Position numbers and translations under genes: made by a program
Assembly: GCA_963698395.1 (NCBI GenBank)
Contig: CAVOQQ010000001.1
Span: forward strand, 248,001-312,000
Length of the DNA: 64,000 bases
Direction: 5' to 3'
DNA from: JBBQUN01 sp963698395
GTDB taxonomy: Bacteria; Actinomycetota; Acidimicrobiia; Acidimicrobiales; SZUA-35
Shown: one piece after another, positions 60,864 to 64,000 of the stretch
Numbering within the stretch: position 1 is the stretch's first letter
Layout: each line of letters starts with the position of its first letter
The notes under the pieces: model-generated
Told to the model about the DNA's origin: nothing
Databases searched by the model: none
The model's input: the letters and a program-made list of their open reading frames with translations, nothing else

Positions 60864-62270
60864 ATGGCAGCCGACGCCGAAACGACGACGATCAGCGGCG
60901 CCAGCGTCGATCTCCTCATCCATGACGCTCGGCTCGTGGCAACGGTCGATCCCGACCGCCGAGAGATCCCCGGTGGCTGGGTTGCGGTCACCGACAACCT
61001 GATCTCGGCTGTCGGTGGTCCCGGCGATCCGATGCCCGCGGCCAGGCGACGGCTCTCAGCCGAGAACTGCCTGGTGACTCCGGGTTTGATCAACACCCAT
61101 CACCATCTCTTCCAGAATCTGACCAGGTCCTGGGCGCCGATGACCGATGCGCCGCTGTTCGGTTGGTTGCAGTCGCTCTATCCGACCTGGACGGCCAACA
61201 TCGACGAGGAGTCGGTGCATCTGGCGGCATGGATCGGGTTGGCCGAACTCGCCGTCTCCGGTTGCACCACGTCGACCGACCACCACTACCTCCACCCGGC
61301 CCGGGCCGGCGATCTGCTCGCCGCCGAGATCGCGGCGGCCGTCGATCTCGGCGTGCGGTTCCATCCGACCTACGGCTCGATGAGCCAATCCGAGAAGGAC
61401 GGCGGCCTGCCGCCCGACGACGCCGTCATGAAAGAAGACGACATCCTCGCCATGTCGCAGCGCCATGTGGAGCGCTGGCACGATCGTGCGCACGGCGCCA
61501 TGGTGCGAGTGGCGCTGGCTCCCTGCTCGCCGTTCACCGTGACCCCACGCTTGATGCGAGAAACCGCCGAGCTGGCCGAACGACTCGACGTGCGACTACA
61601 CACCCATCTCGCCGAGAACGCAGAAGACGACGAGTACGCCGTCGCCACCTTCGGGAGGCGTCCGGTCGAGCTGTACGAAGACGCCGGATGGCTCACCGAT
61701 CGTTCGTGGGCCGCTCATGTCGTCCGTCCGAATCACGACGAGGTGCGCCGCCTCGGTCAGGCGGGGGTCGGCATCGCCCACTGTCCCAGTTCGAACATGA
61801 TCCTGTCATCGGGCATCGCGCCGACGGTCGACCTGCACCATGCCGGGTGCGCCGTCGGCATGGGCGTCGATGGGTCGTCCTCGGCCGATTCGGGCTCGCT
61901 GTGGCAGGAGGCCCGTCTGGCGATGCTGCAGGGCAAGCTCACCTCTGGTGCCGGTGCCATGACCGCCCGGCTTGCGCTCGAGTTCGCCACTCGCGGTGGT
62001 GCGGGATGCCTCGGGCGAGTCGGCGAGATCGGGGAGTTGTCGGTGGGTGCAGTGGCCGATATCGCACTCTGGAAGCTCGACGGTCTGACGTTCGCCGGTG
62101 TGGTCGACGACCCGATCGAGGGGTGGCTGCGGTGCGGCCCGGTTGCTGCCTGGTCGACGATCGTGAATGGTCGGCCGATCGTCGACCAGGGCAGACTGCT
62201 GTCAGTCCAACTCGAGGATCGTTTGCGGGATCACGCTGCGGTTTCTCGGCGTTTCCAGTCGGCACGCTGA
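60864..62270 (+). CDS. ssnA: SsnA-like amidohydrolase (8-oxoguanine-deaminase type)
   Basis: 468 aa, amidohydrolase superfamily. Metal site: LINTHHHLFQNLTRSWAP (near residues 75-92), HTHLAEN, a His in AAHVVRPNHDEV, and Asp in GMGVDGSSSADSG. THHHLFQNLTR and VDGSSS fit the 8-oxoguanine deaminase / SsnA branch rather than triazine hydrolases. It would convert 8-oxoguanine to urate, or deaminate a related purine. Last gene of the cluster on this strand. Confidence 0.85.
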   Translation: MAADAETTTISGASVDLLIHDARLVATVDPDRREIPGGWVAVTDNLISAVGGPGDPMPAARRRLSAENCLVTPGLINTHHHLFQNLTRSWAPMTDAPLFGWLQSLYPTWTANIDEESVHLAAWIGLAELAVSGCTTSTDHHYLHPARAGDLLAAEIAAAVDLGVRFHPTYGSMSQSEKDGGLPPDDAVMKEDDILAMSQRHVERWHDRAHGAMVRVALAPCSPFTVTPRLMRETAELAERLDVRLHTHLAENAEDDEYAVATFGRRPVELYEDAGWLTDRSWAAHVVRPNHDEVRRLGQAGVGIAHCPSSNMILSSGIAPTVDLHHAGCAVGMGVDGSSSADSGSLWQEARLAMLQGKLTSGAGAMTARLALEFATRGGAGCLGRVGEIGELSVGAVADIALWKLDGLTFAGVVDDPIEGWLRCGPVAAWSTIVNGRPIVDQGRLLSVQLEDRLRDHAAVSRRFQSAR

Positions 62271-62318
62271 TCCACGGGTTGCTCGACGCGAGGGTGGGGG
62301 TGGGGGTGGCGCTGGTGT

Positions 62319-62549
62319 TCAGGCTCGGGAGCGTCGTCGGCGGCTGGCGTCGATGCTCCTGGCGGTTCGCACCACCGAGTGTTGTTCGATGCGTTCGCCG
62401 GTGGCGCCCGAGCGGTGTTCCGACAGCACGGGTGCCAGCGCCTCGAGCAGCGCGCTCACACTGACGCCCCATTCGACCGCCACGTTGTGCCACTGTTCGT
62501 GGGCTTCGTCGCTGAGGTAGGCGTGTAGGGCTCGTCGCTGCGCGGTCAT
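62319..62549 (-). CDS. Small ribbon-helix-helix-like protein
   Basis: 76 aa. ALHAYLSDEAHEQWHNVAVE followed by WGVSVSALLEALAPVL resembles the beta-helix-helix pattern of CopG/MetJ-type DNA-binding proteins, with a basic C-terminus (SIDASRRRRSRA). The ATG at 62549 has AGGAGG 5 bases upstream, so the in-frame ATG at 62567 is not used. No toxin gene is beside it. Confidence 0.65.
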   Translation of the reverse strand: MTAQRRALHAYLSDEAHEQWHNVAVEWGVSVSALLEALAPVLSEHRSGATGERIEQHSVVRTARSIDASRRRRSRA

Positions 62550-62663
62550 CGTTCCTCCTGCCGACATGCCCTCGCTGGATGAGTCACGAAGTTCAGATCG
62601 GCGTCATCACGCTAGAGAGCCCCACGAGGAGCTTCCAGACGGATTATCGTCGAAGGATTCTCG

Positions 62664-63998
62664 ATGCCAGTGACGAACGATACGGAGGGCGGTGTGGCCA
62701 AGCGCAGTTTGACGGTCGACCAGATCTTCGGGCTCGTCGGCTTCAGCACGGCGTTCCTGCCCCATCCTGTCGCCTTGCTGACGATCGAGCAGGCGGCGAA
62801 CCGCGCCGGCGTCCCCAAGACCACGGTCGACTCGGCGGTCGAGGGTTCGAATCACTTCCGCGAACTCGTCGTGTGTCATGTCATCGACGGGCTGGCGATC
62901 GAACCGGGTGAGGCAACGTGGGCCGCCCTTCGTGCGGGCCTTCGGGCGGCGTCGTCCCAAGAGGCGCTGGCCGGCCTGATCGACGCTCGGGCGACCGAGT
63001 TGGCCAACGACCCGGCGTTCACCATCTTCCTCGGCGGGTTCGACTGCCTGGGGAAATCTCGGATCGCCGCCGCCGTCAACGCCGCGGCCGTCGGCATCGT
63101 CCGCCACTTCATTCCGTTCGTCGAGACGGTCGTTGCGACCCTCGACGACGAGGTCGAGTCGTCGATCGATCCCGACGCCGCGCTGTTGATCCTGCACGTG
63201 CTGCTGACCGAGTCGTATCGTCGTCTGCGCGGATTCCCCCGCCCTGACCCCTCGGTCGAGGCGCTCATCACCGCACAATCCGCCGCACTGGTGCTCGACG
63301 AGATCCACACCCGCACCGACGACACGGCCGGCTACCGGTGGGATGCGTTCTTCGCCATGCCATCGGGCTACGTCGATCCCCCCGGTGGTCGTCTCGGCCT
63401 TGCTGTGCGAGCGGGCGCCGACTTGCTGATCGACGGCGCCGTTCCGTTGTCGATGCGGTTGACGGTCAATGACGTCACTGCGGCCACCGGGATGAGCGTC
63501 GCGACGTTCTACCGGCGTTTCGGGTCGATCGGGGAGCTCGAGCGGGTACTGCTCGACTGCGTCGGGAACGACATCATCACCTGCTATCAAGACGCCTTCT
63601 TCGACGACTTGCTCGAGGGCATTCGCTCCGGTGGGCTGTCGACGGCCGAGGCGTTGTCGCTGTTCATGGAGCAGGGTGCTGGCACGGTGGCCGAGCACGT
63701 GACATCGGGTCGGCCCGACCGTCAGACGATTCCCTGGATGCAGACCGATTTCGTCGCCGACGCCTTTCGGTCCGCCTATCAGCAGGGTTTCGCGTTGCGG
63801 GGCAGCTTCTACGAGGAATTCAGCTCGATCCTCGGACGCTCGATCGCCGACGGACTCGATGGCTCCATCGTGGCGGCGGTGTTGAATGCGCACTCGATCA
63901 TCAGTGAGCTGCTGATCCGCAACGCCCCCGACCGCGACGCCGCGTCGGGCGTGATGCAGTCCCGCTTTCCTCGTATCAACGCTCGCCTCTTCATCTGA
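62664..63998 (+). CDS. Regulator with two tandem TetR-type modules
   Basis: 444 aa, twice the usual TetR length. First module: VALLTIEQAANRAGVPKTTV (HTH, about residues 38-60) and a helical body to about 225. Second module: SMRLTVNDVTAATGMSVATF, then YRRFGSIGELERVLLDCV (about 270-310), the canonical TetR HTH, and another helical body. The first HTH is less canonical. ATG at 62664 with AAGGA 6 bases upstream; a GTG at 62694 is also possible. Divergent from the small RHH-like gene. Confidence 0.78.
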   Translation: MPVTNDTEGGVAKRSLTVDQIFGLVGFSTAFLPHPVALLTIEQAANRAGVPKTTVDSAVEGSNHFRELVVCHVIDGLAIEPGEATWAALRAGLRAASSQEALAGLIDARATELANDPAFTIFLGGFDCLGKSRIAAAVNAAAVGIVRHFIPFVETVVATLDDEVESSIDPDAALLILHVLLTESYRRLRGFPRPDPSVEALITAQSAALVLDEIHTRTDDTAGYRWDAFFAMPSGYVDPPGGRLGLAVRAGADLLIDGAVPLSMRLTVNDVTAATGMSVATFYRRFGSIGELERVLLDCVGNDIITCYQDAFFDDLLEGIRSGGLSTAEALSLFMEQGAGTVAEHVTSGRPDRQTIPWMQTDFVADAFRSAYQQGFALRGSFYEEFSSILGRSIADGLDGSIVAAVLNAHSIISELLIRNAPDRDAASGVMQSRFPRINARLFI

Positions 63999-64000
63999 GC

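Noticed and set aside
62840..62860. tRNA-like GGTTCGAATC sequence
   Set aside because: Lies inside the double TetR gene; no acceptor stem or anticodon arm can be formed around it.

Overview
The window is high-GC (mid-60s % by eye) and densely coded, with GTG starts common and ATGA/GTGA overlaps frequent. The mix of a probable F420/LLM oxidoreductase, cytochrome P450, PPOX-family flavoprotein, DUF3237 proteins and RsbW-like ATPase points to an actinomycete, most likely class Acidimicrobiia; this is inference from gene content, since there is no rRNA marker. I saw no tRNA, rRNA, CRISPR array, insertion sequence, integrase or phage module, so it looks like ordinary chromosome.

Layout. 1-6984 (minus): a partial LLM oxidoreductase, an acyl-CoA synthetase, and an overlapping transporter / histidine kinase / response regulator operon. 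7227-14556: a metallophosphoesterase, a divergent GH26 glycanase and cellulose-synthase-like GT2 pair, an RsbW-like ATPase with a tiny membrane protein, a P450, a frameshifted small ORF and a DUF3237 protein. 14608-24869: a TetR regulator divergent from a seven-gene operon of two amidase-signature hydrolases, a peptide-type ABC importer (one subunit is a permease-ATPase fusion) and a beta-lactamase-fold hydrolase. A near-perfect palindrome covers both divergent -10 boxes. 24890-31248 (minus): a four-base-overlapping pair of a soluble HExxH peptidase and a 1707-residue UPF1-like helicase, the best candidate for an undescribed system. 31414-34383: a 989-residue NfnA-NfnB-rubrerythrin fusion. 34423-36789: a RelA/SpoT-domain protein and a thioesterase. 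36797-41218: an Lrp regulator divergent from astC-astA-astD (arginine succinyltransferase pathway, without astB or astE here). 41250-48560: an alpha/beta hydrolase, a GGDEF-EAL protein, an MFS exporter and an unusual family A DNA polymerase. 48654-52388: nitrobindin-like, DUF3237, cupin, PPOX, phytanoyl-CoA dioxygenase-like and enoyl-CoA hydratase genes. 52382-53466 (minus): an unknown protein, an HTH regulator and a thiamine-binding-like protein. 53717-62270: a purine-catabolism-type cluster (YgfK-like, N-carbamoyl hydrolase, XdhD-like with two frameshifts, fold-II PLP enzyme, SsnA-like deaminase). 62319-63998: a small ribbon-helix-helix-like protein and a regulator with two TetR modules.

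How it fits together. Most of the window is catabolic: amides or oligopeptides (amidase/ABC operon), arginine (ast), purines (ygfK-xdhD-ssnA type) and acyl-CoA metabolism, each with a nearby regulator. Many first-in-operon genes have a TANNNT box only 6-10 bases before the start codon, which suggests widespread leaderless transcription; I used this to choose several starts. Three one-base frame breaks (near 13801, 57555 and 58292) lie in otherwise well-preserved coding sequence and should be checked as possible assembly errors before being called pseudogenes.
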